Source of the DNA: Psychrobacillus sp. OK032
GTDB taxonomy: Bacteria; Bacillota; Bacilli; Bacillales_A; Planococcaceae
Direction of reading: 5' to 3'
Assembly: GCF_900111345.1 (NCBI RefSeq)
Contig: NZ_FOGY01000001.1
Location: forward strand, 310,001 to 374,000
DNA: 64,000 nt
Shown here: piece after piece, positions 1-8,292 of the stretch
How positions within the stretch are numbered: position 1 is the first letter of the stretch
Layout of the letters: each line of letters begins with the position of its first letter
Notes under the pieces: model-generated
What the model was told of the DNA's origin: nothing
Seen by the model: the letters and a program-made list of their open reading frames with translations, nothing else
Databases searched by the model: none
Program-made: the position numbers and the translations under genes

Positions 1-728
1 TAATCCAGCTCGTACTCAAACGGATTAAAAAATGCTTCTAATCGTCCAAGTCTGCGTGGAGTTATAAAGGTATCCTTCATGATATATATCGCGAATAATC
101 CCATTGTTATAACTATACCAATTAATCCAACAAGTTTGGAAAAAGATTTTATTTTTATTCCACTAGCTGCTATAACTGAAATCGCTACAAAACTAATAAT
201 CAATGTATTTCCAACATCTGTCTCCATCATGATAAGTACAAAAACAAATAATAATACTATTATTGGAGGTCCTACCGATTCATTTAGTTTATTCAGCGTA
301 CCATTTTCATATTTTTTCGTGAAAATCCCAGCAAAATATAAAACAATTACTATTTTTGCAATTTCTGAAGGTTGCACATTACCGAATCCTAAATGGATCC
401 AACTTTGAGATCCACTGGCTCCTCCAGTTCCTATAAAATGCACAAGTATTAATAATGTAAACATAACAAAAAGCATCAATTGCATCATAAAGCGTCTTTT
501 ATAGTGTTTATATGGAAAAAAGGCAGTTAAAAAAAATACCGGTAATGCTAATGCTAAGTTTTTCTTTTGTTTGTCAAAAAAATAATCAGGCTCCCAGCCA
601 TAATTAAGGACCGACCAACCCATACTAGCACTATAAATCATTACTAATCCAAACAAACATAATGCTAAGTATACAAAAAACAGCGGGTAATCAAAGTTTC
701 TAAAAAATCTCTTCAAATATGGAATCAT
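1..728 (-). CDS. ftsW: FtsW/RodA/SpoVE family peptidoglycan polymerase, partial (C-terminus off the left edge)
   Basis: I read this frame directly from the minus strand: an ATG at 728 opens an uninterrupted frame to the window edge (about 242 codons). The protein starts MIPYLKRFFRNFDYPLFF and continues with SEDS-type membrane segments. A stretch reading SWIHLGFGNVQPSEIAK is the conserved SEDS loop with the QPSE motif, so this is a lipid II flippase/glycosyltransferase of the FtsW, RodA or SpoVE group acting in the cytoplasmic membrane. The gene lies directly downstream of ylaN, as ftsW does in B. subtilis, which favours FtsW over RodA or SpoVE. A terminator separates it from ylaN, so it probably has its own promoter. 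The C-terminal part is outside the window. Confidence 0.85.
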   Translation of the reverse strand, partial: MIPYLKRFFRNFDYPLFFVYLALCLFGLVMIYSASMGWSVLNYGWEPDYFFDKQKKNLALALPVFFLTAFFPYKHYKRRFMMQLMLFVMFTLLILVHFIGTGGASGSQSWIHLGFGNVQPSEIAKIVIVLYFAGIFTKKYENGTLNKLNESVGPPIIVLLFVFVLIMMETDVGNTLIISFVAISVIAASGIKIKSFSKLVGLIGIVITMGLFAIYIMKDTFITPRRLGRLEAFFNPFEYELD

Positions 729-753
729 GTCAAAACCTCTATTTCTCCGTTAG

Positions 754-790
754 AAAAAAAAACTCAAACAGTAAACTTCGTTTGAGTTTT
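754..790 (-). terminator. Intrinsic terminator after ylaN
   Basis: On the minus strand an 11-bp stem (780-790 paired with 759-769) is followed by an uninterrupted run of T. It lies 5 bases past the ylaN stop and before the ftsW start. Confidence 0.85.
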
Positions 791-794
791 ATTA

Positions 795-1076
795 TTATTT
801 TTCTGTATGGATATCATGTAAAACGGATAACTCTTGTTCTAGTGAGGCAATAATTTCTTTTCCTTCACTTTTCTCTAAAAGTCCAAGTTTGACCGCAAAA
901 TCGATTTCGCGCGATAGTCCAAACATTTGTGTATCCAAAACCTCTTCGTAAAGTGGACATTGAGGCATCGTTAAGTTGTCCATTTGAACTTTTATTAGTT
1001 GTGCAATCTTTTCCGCATCTTTTTTTAAAAGTTCTAATGCTTTTTCTTGATAGGAAAGCTGTATCTTAGTATCCAT
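795..1076 (-). CDS. ylaN: YlaN family protein (UPF0358), iron-homeostasis/Fur-linked
   Basis: This 93-residue acidic, helical protein contains the conserved stretches [17 protein letters not shown] and [20 protein letters not shown] that identify YlaN. Length matches the family. YlaN is a cytoplasmic dimer; work in Staphylococcus and Bacillus links it to iron and to relief of Fur repression, and this is known of the family rather than visible here. The following gene is ftsW, the same neighbour as in B. subtilis, but a terminator lies between them. The ATG at 1076 is the only reasonable start. Confidence 0.9.
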   Translation of the reverse strand: MDTKIQLSYQEKALELLKKDAEKIAQLIKVQMDNLTMPQCPLYEEVLDTQMFGLSREIDFAVKLGLLEKSEGKEIIASLEQELSVLHDIHTEK

Positions 1077-1252
1077 GAGGACGCCCCCATTATTCTGATT
1101 TCTACTTATTTACCTCCCTAAAGTGTATCTTTTGAAGAGAAAAAATGCAAGTGTTCTCTCATCATAGTTTTAAAAAAGTGAAATATTCTTTAGATATTTT
1201 CATTTTAGCGATATACTAAGTTAGATTAGAGAGATTAGAGGAGGCAATTTCA

Positions 1253-1750
1253 TTGGAATTTATTATCCCTATTATAGGTGCAGTTAAATTTACTATTACG
1301 CTTGATCCAACTGTTTGGATTTTTGATGATCGGAAAATTGATTTAGATGAATTTTTCTCAGGAGAATATGAATATAAAGATGAGTTAGAGGAATATACAA
1401 AAGTGACGTCTGCCCATTGGTCACGTGAAATTATAGAAGGCTCTACTGTTCCTCCTACTTTACAATCAGAGAAAAAGTATGAGCGTACAAAAGTATTAAC
1501 TAGCTCATATGGTGTGGAACTTAAATCGTTTATCCTTAACGCAGAACCGCTACCAGAAGCTTCGAAGTTAATTATTGAAACAATAGAGGGTGAGCACAGC
1601 TTCACATTAAACGAATTAGATACTTTATTACTAAAATTTAGTCATAAAGGGAAACCACTTCGTGAGGATGGCCCTGTGCATGTTATTAAAAAAGATGGTT
1701 CTAATATAAATAATCCGATCAAATTTGTTACAGCATTTCGTATTGAATAG
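1253..1750 (+). CDS. Conserved hypothetical protein, possible YlaL counterpart
   Basis: The 165-residue protein opens at a TTG preceded by a strong AGAGGAGG ribosome site about 8 bases upstream. It has a short hydrophobic N-terminal strand (FIIPIIGAVKFTITL), then an acidic region and a C-terminal half predicted to be rich in strands; there is no transmembrane segment, cysteine or catalytic motif that I recognise. It sits between ylaN and ylaI, the place where ylaL-type genes occur in related genomes, where such proteins are sometimes labelled peptidyl-prolyl isomerase; the sequence here gives no direct support for that activity. It is followed 11 bases later by ylaI and probably shares its transcript. 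Confidence 0.75.
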   Translation: MEFIIPIIGAVKFTITLDPTVWIFDDRKIDLDEFFSGEYEYKDELEEYTKVTSAHWSREIIEGSTVPPTLQSEKKYERTKVLTSSYGVELKSFILNAEPLPEASKLIIETIEGEHSFTLNELDTLLLKFSHKGKPLREDGPVHVIKKDGSNINNPIKFVTAFRIE

Positions 1751-1761
1751 GAGTTGACTTT

Positions 1762-1965
1762 ATGAAAGTACAATGTGTCATGTGTGAACGAATAGACATA
1801 CTCTCCGATGATCTGCCATTAGCGAAAAAGTTAAGAAATCGGCTGATCCACACATACATGTGTCCGGTTTGTCATGATCGTATCGAAGAAAAAACAAATG
1901 CTCGTTTAGCTACCGGCAAGTTCATTTTCTACAAAACGTCCAAACTAATCGATAATGAGTTTTAG
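1762..1965 (+). CDS. ylaI: YlaI family zinc-ribbon protein (DUF2197)
   Basis: The 67-residue protein has two CxxC pairs, CVMC near residue 5 and CPVC near residue 35, which would hold one zinc ion. This arrangement, the length and the position next to the ylaH-typA-ylaF group match YlaI. Its function is not established. It lies 11 bases after the preceding gene with a GGAG ribosome site in the gap, and a strong terminator follows. Confidence 0.85.
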   Translation: MKVQCVMCERIDILSDDLPLAKKLRNRLIHTYMCPVCHDRIEEKTNARLATGKFIFYKTSKLIDNEF

Positions 1966-1979
1966 TATAAACAAATAAT

Positions 1980-2022
1980 AGGACACTTTCTGTTGAAATT
2001 TAACAGAAAGTGTCCTATTTTC
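1980..2022 (+). terminator. Intrinsic terminator after ylaI
   Basis: A perfect 15-bp stem (1980-1994 with 2002-2016) with a 7-base loop is followed by TATTTTC. It begins 14 bases after the ylaI stop. Confidence 0.85.
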
Positions 2023-2070
2023 ATCTTAGATTAATCTTAGTAATAATAATGCGCTCTTAAGTAACTCTAT

Positions 2071-2370
2071 TTAGCGTCCACTAGGATTTCCGCTCCAGGC
2101 GGGCGCTTTCCGCGGGCATGGCTTCAGCCTCCTCAGGCCAACAGGATGTTGGTCACGAAGGCGCCTGTGCCCACAGGATGTGGGTCATGCAATCGTTGCC
2201 GCAGGACGCGGCGAACTTAGATTGCCTTCCTTTTGATGTTGCGCACTTAGCCTTCGTTCCTCTGTTGAGAAAGATGAGACATCGTAACGTACGCGAGAGC
2301 TGTGGTGATGGTTCACCGATCACCCGGCGGAAAGCGTCCGCCCTGCAGCCAATATCCTAGCGGAAACTAA
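2071..2370 (+). repeat. Family A structured intergenic repeat, long copy with terminal inverted repeats
   Basis: This 300-bp GC-richer block is bounded by imperfect inverted repeats: 2071-2116 pairs with 2323-2370 (shared core CTAGGAT...GGCG(G/A)CGCTTTCCGC). Its centre holds a chain of short hairpins: a 6-bp stem with GGA loop at 2138-2152, another at 2170-2184, a 4-bp stem at 2189-2199, and a 5-bp stem with AGGAC loop at 2198-2212. The same blocks recur near 17.7, 23.5, 31.4, 50.5, 51.4 and 54.0 kb. The open frame inside it is an artefact of composition. Confidence 0.85.
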
Positions 2371-2395
2371 TTGTTGCGGACTAGTTCTAATCTAT

Positions 2396-2440
2396 ATAAA
2401 AAACAAAGCTCAGCTACTTTTACGTAGTTGAGCTTTGTTT
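2396..2440 (-). terminator. Intrinsic terminator overlapping the ylaH 3' end
   Basis: On the minus strand the stem 2425-2440 pairs with 2401-2416 and is followed by a T run. The upstream arm lies inside the last codons of ylaH, so the end of the gene and its terminator share sequence. Confidence 0.8.
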
Positions 2441-2746
2441 TTTTTCGAGTCGTAAACGAATCTTATAAATAATTAAGATGAGCGCTGCAACGATTAGTCC
2501 TTCGACCACAGGAAGGAAAAACGCTAAAAACGTTAACATCAGGCATCCTAAAAATAAGAATAGGTAAATGACTACATTTTGTCCCAAACGCAATTTTTTT
2601 GCAAATCCTAGCTTGTACACAAGCACCGAGAGCAAAAAAATTGTTATAAATAATACATAACCCGCTATGTCGTAAGATGGCGTTATCTGATATATAAACT
2701 TTGATATACTAGACATTCTACCAAATACGAATTGCTGTTCTTCCAA
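2420..2746 (-). CDS. ylaH: YlaH-like membrane protein
   Basis: The 108-residue protein has a polar N-terminus with YQITPSYDIAGY, then three hydrophobic segments (about residues 25-45, 57-78 and 78-95) and a basic tail RLRLEKK. This pattern and the position immediately downstream of typA match YlaH of Bacillus. Its role is unknown. The start is 21 bases after the typA stop, with an AAGGGTGAATAACC ribosome region; cotranscription with typA is likely. Confidence 0.85.
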   Translation of the reverse strand: MEEQQFVFGRMSSISKFIYQITPSYDIAGYVLFITIFLLSVLVYKLGFAKKLRLGQNVVIYLFLFLGCLMLTFLAFFLPVVEGLIVAALILIIYKIRLRLEKKQSSTT

Positions 2747-2767
2747 GGTTATTCACCCTTTCAGTTC

Positions 2768-4615
2768 CTATTCAAGTTCTGCATTTTTCTGTTTCTTCGT
2801 TACACGTTCACGTTCACTTTTCTCCAGAATCTTTTTGCGTAAGCGAATTGAGACAGGTGTTACTTCAAGGTACTCATCATCACCTAAAAACTCAATTGCT
2901 TCTTCCAGCGTTAAAATACGAGGTCTTTTAATCACGTTCGTTTGGTCTTTGTTAGCTGAACGAATATTTGTTTTTTGTTTTGCTTTTGTAATATTTACAG
3001 TGATATCAGCATCACGATTATTTTCTCCAACGATCATACCTTCATAGATATCAGTACCTGGTTCAACGAATAAAGTACCACGGTCTTCAATACCCATCAT
3101 ACCGTAAGTTGTTGATTTACCTGTTTCCATAGAAACAAGCACACCTTGGTGACGTCCACCAACTTTACCAGAAACTACTGGTTGATAGCTATCGAATGTA
3201 TGGTTGATGATACCGTAACCTTTAGTAAGTGACATGAATTCAGTTGTATAACCGATTAACCCACGAGCAGGAACCATAAAGATTAAACGAACTTGTCCGC
3301 TACCATTGTTGACCATATCAATCATTTCGCCTTTACGAGTACCCATAGATTCGATAATTGAACCTACACTATCTTCTGGTACATCGATTTGAACGCGTTC
3401 GATTGGCTCACACTTTTTCCCATCAATTTCACGAATAATTACTTGTGGTTTTGATACTTGTAATTCAAAGCCTTCACGACGCATATTTTCGATTAATATC
3501 GACAAATGAAGCTCTCCGCGACCTGAAACTGTCCAAGCATCAGGAGAATCAGTATCCTCAACACGTAAAGATACGTCCGTTTCTAATTGAGAACGTAGAC
3601 GCTCTTCAATTTTACTTGAAGTAATCCATTTGCCTTCACGTCCAACGAAAGGTGAGTTGTTTGTTAAGAAAGTCATTTGTAATGTTGGCTCATCAATGCG
3701 TAATGGAACTAAAGCTTCTTGATGGTTTGTAGGACATACTGTTTCCCCTACGTTAATATCTTCCATACCAGAAACAGCGATTAAATCCCCAGCTTTAGCT
3801 GTTTGAATTTCTTCACGTTTTAAACCGAAGAAACCAAATAATTTTGTTACTCGGTAATTTTTAACAGTGCCATCAAGTTTCATCAATGAAATTTGTTGGC
3901 CTACTTCAATTGTACCGCGGAATACTCGACCAATTCCGATACGACCTACATAATCATTATAATCAAGTAATGCTACTTGGAATTGTAATGGTTCTTCTGA
4001 GTTGTCAATTGGTGCTGGAATTGCTGAGATAATCATTTCGAAAAGAGAATTCATGTTTTCTTCTTGTTTAGCAGGATCTTCATTTAAAGAAGCAGTTCCG
4101 TTTACACCTGAAGCATAAACAACTGGGAATTCTAGTTGGTCTTCATCTGCACCTAATTCAATGAACAATTCTAAAACTTCATCTACTACTTCTAGTGGAC
4201 GAGCTGAATCTTTATCTACTTTGTTAACTACTACGATTGGCGTTATTCTTTGTTCTAACGCCTTTTTCAATACGAAACGCGTTTGTGGCATACACCCTTC
4301 ATATGCATCGACAACTAGTACAACTCCATCAACCATTTTCAAAATACGTTCTACTTCTCCACCGAAATCGGCATGTCCAGGCGTATCAAGGATGTTAATG
4401 CGAGTACCGTTATAATCTACCGCTGTATTTTTAGCTAAAATCGTAATTCCGCGTTCACGTTCAATGTCTCCAGAGTCCATCGCTCTTTCATCTACATGCT
4501 CATTTGAACGGAAAGTTCCCGATTGCTTCAATAATTGGTCGACTAATGTCGTTTTTCCATGGTCAACGTGTGCTATAATTGCAATGTTTCGTAAATCTTG
4601 ACGTATATTTGTCAT
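2768..4615 (-). CDS. typA: Ribosome-associated GTPase TypA/BipA
   Basis: This translational GTPase binds the ribosome under stress or low temperature and assists 50S assembly. The G motifs are clear: AHVDHGKT (about residue 15), RGITI, DTPGHADF (about 76) and NKVDK (about 130). The EF-Tu-type domain 2, EF-G-like domains III and V and the family-specific C-terminus follow. I chose the ATG at 4615 (615 residues, the normal length). A TATAAT -10 box at 4658-4663 would start transcription about 3 bases before the upstream in-frame ATG at 4648, and GGAG lies 7 bases before the ATG at 4615. It probably heads a typA-ylaH transcript. Confidence 0.95.
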   Translation of the reverse strand: MTNIRQDLRNIAIIAHVDHGKTTLVDQLLKQSGTFRSNEHVDERAMDSGDIERERGITILAKNTAVDYNGTRINILDTPGHADFGGEVERILKMVDGVVLVVDAYEGCMPQTRFVLKKALEQRITPIVVVNKVDKDSARPLEVVDEVLELFIELGADEDQLEFPVVYASGVNGTASLNEDPAKQEENMNSLFEMIISAIPAPIDNSEEPLQFQVALLDYNDYVGRIGIGRVFRGTIEVGQQISLMKLDGTVKNYRVTKLFGFFGLKREEIQTAKAGDLIAVSGMEDINVGETVCPTNHQEALVPLRIDEPTLQMTFLTNNSPFVGREGKWITSSKIEERLRSQLETDVSLRVEDTDSPDAWTVSGRGELHLSILIENMRREGFELQVSKPQVIIREIDGKKCEPIERVQIDVPEDSVGSIIESMGTRKGEMIDMVNNGSGQVRLIFMVPARGLIGYTTEFMSLTKGYGIINHTFDSYQPVVSGKVGGRHQGVLVSMETGKSTTYGMMGIEDRGTLFVEPGTDIYEGMIVGENNRDADITVNITKAKQKTNIRSANKDQTNVIKRPRILTLEEAIEFLGDDEYLEVTPVSIRLRKKILEKSERERVTKKQKNAELE

Positions 4616-4657
4616 ATTTCCACTCCATATTCTTTTTTTCGAGTCCATAACTGTGTT

Positions 4658-4663
4658 ATTATA
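4658..4663 (-). promoter_or_regulatory. Probable -10 element of the typA promoter
   Basis: A perfect TATAAT on the minus strand sits 43 bases before the chosen typA start. The -35 region is weak (TATTAC or similar), so only the -10 box is claimed. Confidence 0.5.
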
Positions 4664-4719
4664 TCACAAGTGAAACTAAAGTAATATTATTTTTTTATCA
4701 TTTTTGGGGGGTAATTGTA

Positions 4720-4905
4720 TTGGGCAATATCAAATGGATTTTTGTTCTGTATTCTTTCGGCGCAATTTTATCAATGGCACTAATCGGAATAGCTGTTGCA
4801 CTTCGAAATATTCCACTCGTTTTCCTATTTCTTGTTTTACTTTTTGTCGTAATGGGTTTTGGTTTCAAAACAAAGAAAAAAATGCGGGACCAAGGACTTT
4901 TGTAA
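4720..4905 (+). CDS. ylaF: YlaF-like two-helix membrane protein (DUF5325)
   Basis: The 61-residue protein starts at a TTG with a run of six G about 8 bases upstream acting as ribosome site. It consists of two membrane segments (about residues 5-27 and 32-50) and a basic end KTKKKMRDQG. Size, topology and the place divergent from typA agree with YlaF. Function is unknown. Confidence 0.8.
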   Translation: MGNIKWIFVLYSFGAILSMALIGIAVALRNIPLVFLFLVLLFVVMGFGFKTKKKMRDQGLL

Positions 4906-4910
4906 TTTAT

Positions 4911-4942
4911 GATTGGCAAGACTTCTCTTGCCGATCTTTTAC
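4911..4942 (+). terminator. Intrinsic terminator after ylaF, probably shared with suhB
   Basis: Arms 4911-4921 and 4925-4935 pair with one mismatch around a CTTC loop. TTTTA follows on the plus strand. The hairpin also covers the region just past the suhB stop on the minus strand. Confidence 0.7.
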
Positions 4943-5730
4943 TTTAGTTTAATATAATTCCCCACAATATCACGATGTAAACCTGGTTTCGAGACGATAA
5001 ACGTATTTTGTCCCAATAAATTGATGGGCTCATTTGCAAGCGTAGTTACGATAGCCCCGACCTCTTTTGCAATTACTGTTCCTCCTGCAATATCCCATGG
5101 CGATAATCGCATAGAAACATATGCATCTAGTCTTCCCATTACGACGTACAATATTTCAATTGCAGCAGATCCATATGATCTCGTTCCTCGGACTTTATTT
5201 ATAAGTTCGATCATTCCTTCATGCTCAATGTATTTATTCGGCACTACCCAACTTGCATTAATACTAATAATAGATTGTTCAACATTTGCATGTTCTACTC
5301 GTGGAATGCGCTGATCATTGAAAAACGCCCCTTCGCCTAAAGCGCCAGAAAGTAAATCATCTGCCATCACATCATATATATACCCAAGTATACCTTCACC
5401 ATCTTTGAAAATACCTAAAGAGATTGCAAAATTCTTTTTTTGATGAATAAAATTCATCGTTCCATCAACTGGGTCGAGTATCCAAACATAACCACTTAAA
5501 TCTTGTATATCATCACCAAATCCTTCCTCACCTAAAATGCGGTGATCTGGAAAGTTTCGTTTTATATTTTGTATGAAAAATTGTTCTGTTTCTTTATCAA
5601 TATTGGTCACTAAGTCATTTGCTTCCGATTTCGTTTCAATGATTAGCTCTGTTGTGAAAGAAGCTCTAATTCTTCCCGCCGCTTCTTTAATTAATGATTT
5701 CGCGACTTTGTCTAATTTATGTATATTCAC
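4939..5730 (-). CDS. suhB: Inositol-1-monophosphatase family protein (SuhB/YktC)
   Basis: This Mg2+-dependent phosphatase has the full metal site: GEEGF (about residue 70), WILDPVDGTMNF (about 88-99) and SPWDIAGG near residue 212. At 263 residues it is of normal length. The enzyme dephosphorylates myo-inositol 1-phosphate and related substrates in the cytoplasm; relatives can also act on NADP or fructose-1,6-bisphosphate. The start is GTG, with AGGGA 7 bases upstream. The neighbours yktB and yktA match the B. subtilis yktABC order, which supports equating it with yktC. Confidence 0.9.
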   Translation of the reverse strand: MNIHKLDKVAKSLIKEAAGRIRASFTTELIIETKSEANDLVTNIDKETEQFFIQNIKRNFPDHRILGEEGFGDDIQDLSGYVWILDPVDGTMNFIHQKKNFAISLGIFKDGEGILGYIYDVMADDLLSGALGEGAFFNDQRIPRVEHANVEQSIISINASWVVPNKYIEHEGMIELINKVRGTRSYGSAAIEILYVVMGRLDAYVSMRLSPWDIAGGTVIAKEVGAIVTTLANEPINLLGQNTFIVSKPGLHRDIVGNYIKLK

Positions 5731-5778
5731 TTCAACATCCCTCTCTTTGCCTAATTTCCCCTAATCCACTTTACTACT

Positions 5779-5930
5779 GTCTAGCTACAGCGCCTTGCTC
5801 CTGCGCACAGCTCGTCGCAGAAGAACGTTGCCCCTCGGGGTCAAATGTGAAAAAGCTGCGGTGGCTGAAGAACTGCCTCCTCGTTTTTCCCCATTTGCCT
5901 GTCGTGGCAAACATAGGCGCTTCCGCTTTT
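5779..5930 (-). repeat. Family B intergenic repeat (copy 1)
   Basis: Read on the minus strand, the block starts AAAAGCGGAAGCGCCTATG and ends GGCGCTGTAGCTAGAC. The copy at 8382-8557 starts AAAAGCGCAAGCGCCTAT and ends GGCGCTGGAGCTGGAC, and both share CGACAGGCAAATG and TTTTTCACATTTG inside. The ends pair as GCGCC/GGCGC. It lies between suhB and a small gene of the same orientation. Confidence 0.75.
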
Positions 5931-5943
5931 CTATAGTATAAAG

Positions 5944-5980
5944 AAAAAAACACCGGCTGTCTTGCGATTAGCAGGTGTTT
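5944..5980 (-). terminator. Intrinsic terminator after the small gene at 6006
   Basis: On the minus strand AACACC (974-979 side) pairs with GGTGTT (949-954 side) plus an inner CTG/CAG pair, followed by seven T. It lies 26 bases past the stop at 6006. Confidence 0.7.
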
Positions 5981-6005
5981 TTATGGATTCCTCAAAAGTA
6001 AAGCA

Positions 6006-6203
6006 TCAATCAAGTGCATCTAGTTCTTTTAAAAGCCGGTGAATTTCAGTCAATTGCATTTTTGCTTCAGTTATTTCTTTTTCATCTTGGTTACTCAAGG
6101 CATCATATAAAGTAGCAAGCTGATAATCCAGTTCCAATTTTAGCGTTTGAATTTTTTCTTTTTCCATATCATTTTTACGAATAATGTGCACTACCTGTCT
6201 CAT
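6006..6203 (-). CDS. Small helical protein of unknown function
   Basis: The ATG at 6203 is preceded by AAGAAGGGG 8 bases upstream, which is better than the GTG 9 bases further out that would overlap the ribosome site. The 65-residue product is charged and almost entirely helical or coiled-coil in character (for example EKEKIQTLKLELDYQLATLY and MQLTEIHRLLKELDALD), without cysteines or membrane segments. I do not recognise the family. It is a single-gene unit with its own terminator, next to the divergent yktB. Confidence 0.65.
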   Translation of the reverse strand: MRQVVHIIRKNDMEKEKIQTLKLELDYQLATLYDALSNQDEKEITEAKMQLTEIHRLLKELDALD

Positions 6204-6359
6204 AACTAACACCCCTTCTTTTTATTATTCCGTAATTTTCAGAAGATTTTTAATATTTTATGCTGATAATGAAATATTGTCAACTGAAGGAATACTACTT
6301 ACATGATTTTTACCCATATTTCCTATAAAATAAACATGAAATACGAAAGGAGTTTACAA

Positions 6360-6989
6360 ATGATTAAAACATTTTGGGAAGCCAAAGACTTTGATGTATT
6401 TAAAGTGGATGGTTTAGAAAATAGAATGAATGCTCTTATTGAAAACGTTCGTCCCAAATTCGAAAAACTTGGCATGCATTATAGTCACTATTTTTCGAGC
6501 ACTTTAGGGGACGAGTACTTTCCTCATGTAGCAAAACATGCTAGACGCTCCGTCAATCCCCCTAACGATAGTTGGGTTGCATTTTCACCATATAAAAGAG
6601 GATATAAAGCATTACCTCATTTTCAAATTGGGCTATGGGGAAGCCACTTATTTATCATTGTAGCAGTCATTTACGAAGCGCCTGATAAAGTAGCTATAGC
6701 CGAGCATCTATTAAAGAAGAAAAGCTTATTCAATAAGTTACCGGATGATTTCATTGTTTCCGGAGATCATATGAAACCAGATGCTATTCCTTTGAAAAAA
6801 GCCAAGAAAGGAGAATTGAAAGACTTATTAATACGATTACACGATGTGAAAAAGGCTGAATTTTTAGTAGGTCGGCATATCTCTAGAGAAAATGCTGTTA
6901 AATTCTCCGAAGACGAATTCTTCCACTTTGTTGATGAAACATTTGATTACCTATTACCTATTTATAAAACGATGATTAATATGAAGTAG
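6360..6989 (+). CDS. yktB: YktB family protein (UPF0637, DUF1054)
   Basis: The ATG at 6360 follows GAAAGGAG by 8 bases and gives a 209-residue protein, the family's usual length; the open frame reaches further upstream but has no ribosome site there. The stretches PKFEKLGMHYSHYFSS, FPHVAKHARRSVNPP and LPHFQIGLWGSHLF are typical of YktB. The protein is soluble and its biochemical role is not known. It converges with yktA, sharing a terminator hairpin. Confidence 0.9.
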   Translation: MIKTFWEAKDFDVFKVDGLENRMNALIENVRPKFEKLGMHYSHYFSSTLGDEYFPHVAKHARRSVNPPNDSWVAFSPYKRGYKALPHFQIGLWGSHLFIIVAVIYEAPDKVAIAEHLLKKKSLFNKLPDDFIVSGDHMKPDAIPLKKAKKGELKDLLIRLHDVKKAEFLVGRHISRENAVKFSEDEFFHFVDETFDYLLPIYKTMINMK

Positions 6990-6993
6990 AAAC

Positions 6994-7027
6994 TACCTCC
7001 TATAACTGTTTAAGCTATAGGAGGTAA
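6994..7027. terminator. Bidirectional terminator between yktB and yktA
   Basis: The arms ACCTCCTATA (6994-7003) and TATAGGAGGT (7015-7024) pair perfectly, extended by flanking A/T bases. It lies between two convergent stops, at 6989 and 7031. Confidence 0.75.
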
Positions 7028-7030
7028 GTT

Positions 7031-7300
7031 TCACCCTTTAATAACTGTGTTATCCCCTTTTTCTTTCATCATTTTTACAATTGGATAACTTGCGTAACCG
7101 CTTTCTTTTTCAAATTGCCGAAAATATGTTTTTTCTTCTGCGATAGAAGGTACAATTTCTTTAAAGCGTCTGTATTTCATTAATAATTCTTCTCGTTTTA
7201 CGCCCTTTTCATACGCTTTTTCAATTGCTTCAAAAAATTGGACGACTTCCACTATTTCTTCTGTGGACCAATCTAAAGAAAACGGATATGTGTATTCCAT
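7031..7300 (-). CDS. yktA: YktA family protein (UPF0223)
   Basis: The 89-residue protein opens [20 protein letters not shown] and contains [23 protein letters not shown], which are signatures of UPF0223. Its function is unknown; a small all-helical fold is known for the family. The start codon lies 10 bases after the stop of the flavoprotein gene, and its GGAGGAG ribosome site directly follows that stop, so the two are one operon. Confidence 0.9.
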   Translation of the reverse strand: MEYTYPFSLDWSTEEIVEVVQFFEAIEKAYEKGVKREELLMKYRRFKEIVPSIAEEKTYFRQFEKESGYASYPIVKMMKEKGDNTVIKG

Positions 7301-7310
7301 GATTCTCCTC

Positions 7311-8270
7311 CTACTGTTGCCATTTTTTCCTTATTTCTATTGCTTCTTTTACCATTCGTTGAATTAGTTCCTCAGTTGACGGCACATCATGTATTAACCC
7401 AATTGACTGACCAGCCCAACCAAACCCTTTATCTTCCTTACCCTCATAAATAAATTGTTTATTTGCTTCGCCGCTAACGTACTCTTTTAATGCATCATAT
7501 GTTGGATTTTCGGATTCAATACGTAAAATTTCTTTTGTCCATTCATTATTAATCGCTCTGGCTGGTGCACCAATAGATCGTTTAATAACGGTAGTATCCG
7601 TTTCCTTGCTAGCGATCAATGCTTGTTTATATGCTTCTGAGGCATGTACACATTCCTTTGTTGCGATGAATCGAGTACCCATTTCAATACCTTCTGCACC
7701 AAGCGCATGTGCAGCCATCCAACCTCTACCATCTGCAATTCCACCAGAAGCAATCACGGGAATCGATACGGCATCTACTACTTGCGGGATTAAAACGATC
7801 GTTCCAATATCGTCCCTTCCTAAATGCCCACCACCTTCTTGACCTACAACCATCACAGCATCTGCTCCAAGCTGTTCCGCCTTTTGAGCTTGGCGTTTAG
7901 CGGCAACGAGCACTAACTTTTTTATGGAGGTATTTGCAAGTTTTTCTAAAATAGGCGCTGGATTTCCTCCAGTCATAGAAATAGCCGGTACCTCTTCGTC
8001 TATTGCCACTTGTAGCATATGTTCATAAGGTCTTCCCATTTGCCCAATAGCGAAGTTAACTCCAAATGGCTTATCTGTTAACTGTCTTACCTTCCGAATC
8101 TCCTCTCTCAATTCTTCCGGCGTTTTTAGGCTCATTGCCGTAACTTGACCAAGACCTCCCGCATTAGATACAGCTGCACAAAGATCGGAATAAGCCAAGT
8201 AAGCAAGTCCCCCTTGAATGATTGGATAATTTATCCCTAATAGATCCGTTACCTTTGTCTGAAAATTCAT
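7311..8270 (-). CDS. Nitronate monooxygenase / FabK-like FMN flavoprotein
   Basis: This is an FMN-binding TIM-barrel protein of the 2-nitropropane dioxygenase/enoyl-ACP reductase II superfamily. Motifs are [15 protein letters not shown] at the N-terminus, SNAGGLGQ (about residue 35), [10 protein letters not shown], and [14 protein letters not shown] with [11 protein letters not shown] for the phosphate site. The ATG at 8270 has GGAGGGG 7 bases upstream and gives 319 residues; a longer open frame upstream lacks a ribosome site. Detoxification of nitronates is the best-supported activity, but a FabK-like role cannot be excluded from sequence. It is cotranscribed with yktA. Confidence 0.85.
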   Translation of the reverse strand: MNFQTKVTDLLGINYPIIQGGLAYLAYSDLCAAVSNAGGLGQVTAMSLKTPEELREEIRKVRQLTDKPFGVNFAIGQMGRPYEHMLQVAIDEEVPAISMTGGNPAPILEKLANTSIKKLVLVAAKRQAQKAEQLGADAVMVVGQEGGGHLGRDDIGTIVLIPQVVDAVSIPVIASGGIADGRGWMAAHALGAEGIEMGTRFIATKECVHASEAYKQALIASKETDTTVIKRSIGAPARAINNEWTKEILRIESENPTYDALKEYVSGEANKQFIYEGKEDKGFGWAGQSIGLIHDVPSTEELIQRMVKEAIEIRKKWQQ

Positions 8271-8292
8271 TTTTTTACCCCTCCTACCTCTA

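Noticed and set aside
2138-2184. Genuine CsrA sites
   Set aside because: The loop has GGA, but the base two positions before it is C rather than the A of ANGGA, and transcription is not known. It is left as an idea inside the hairpin finding.
2118-2360. Open frame of 80 codons inside the family A repeat
   Set aside because: It has no ribosome site, and the same text runs in other frames and orientations in other copies, so it follows from composition of the repeat.
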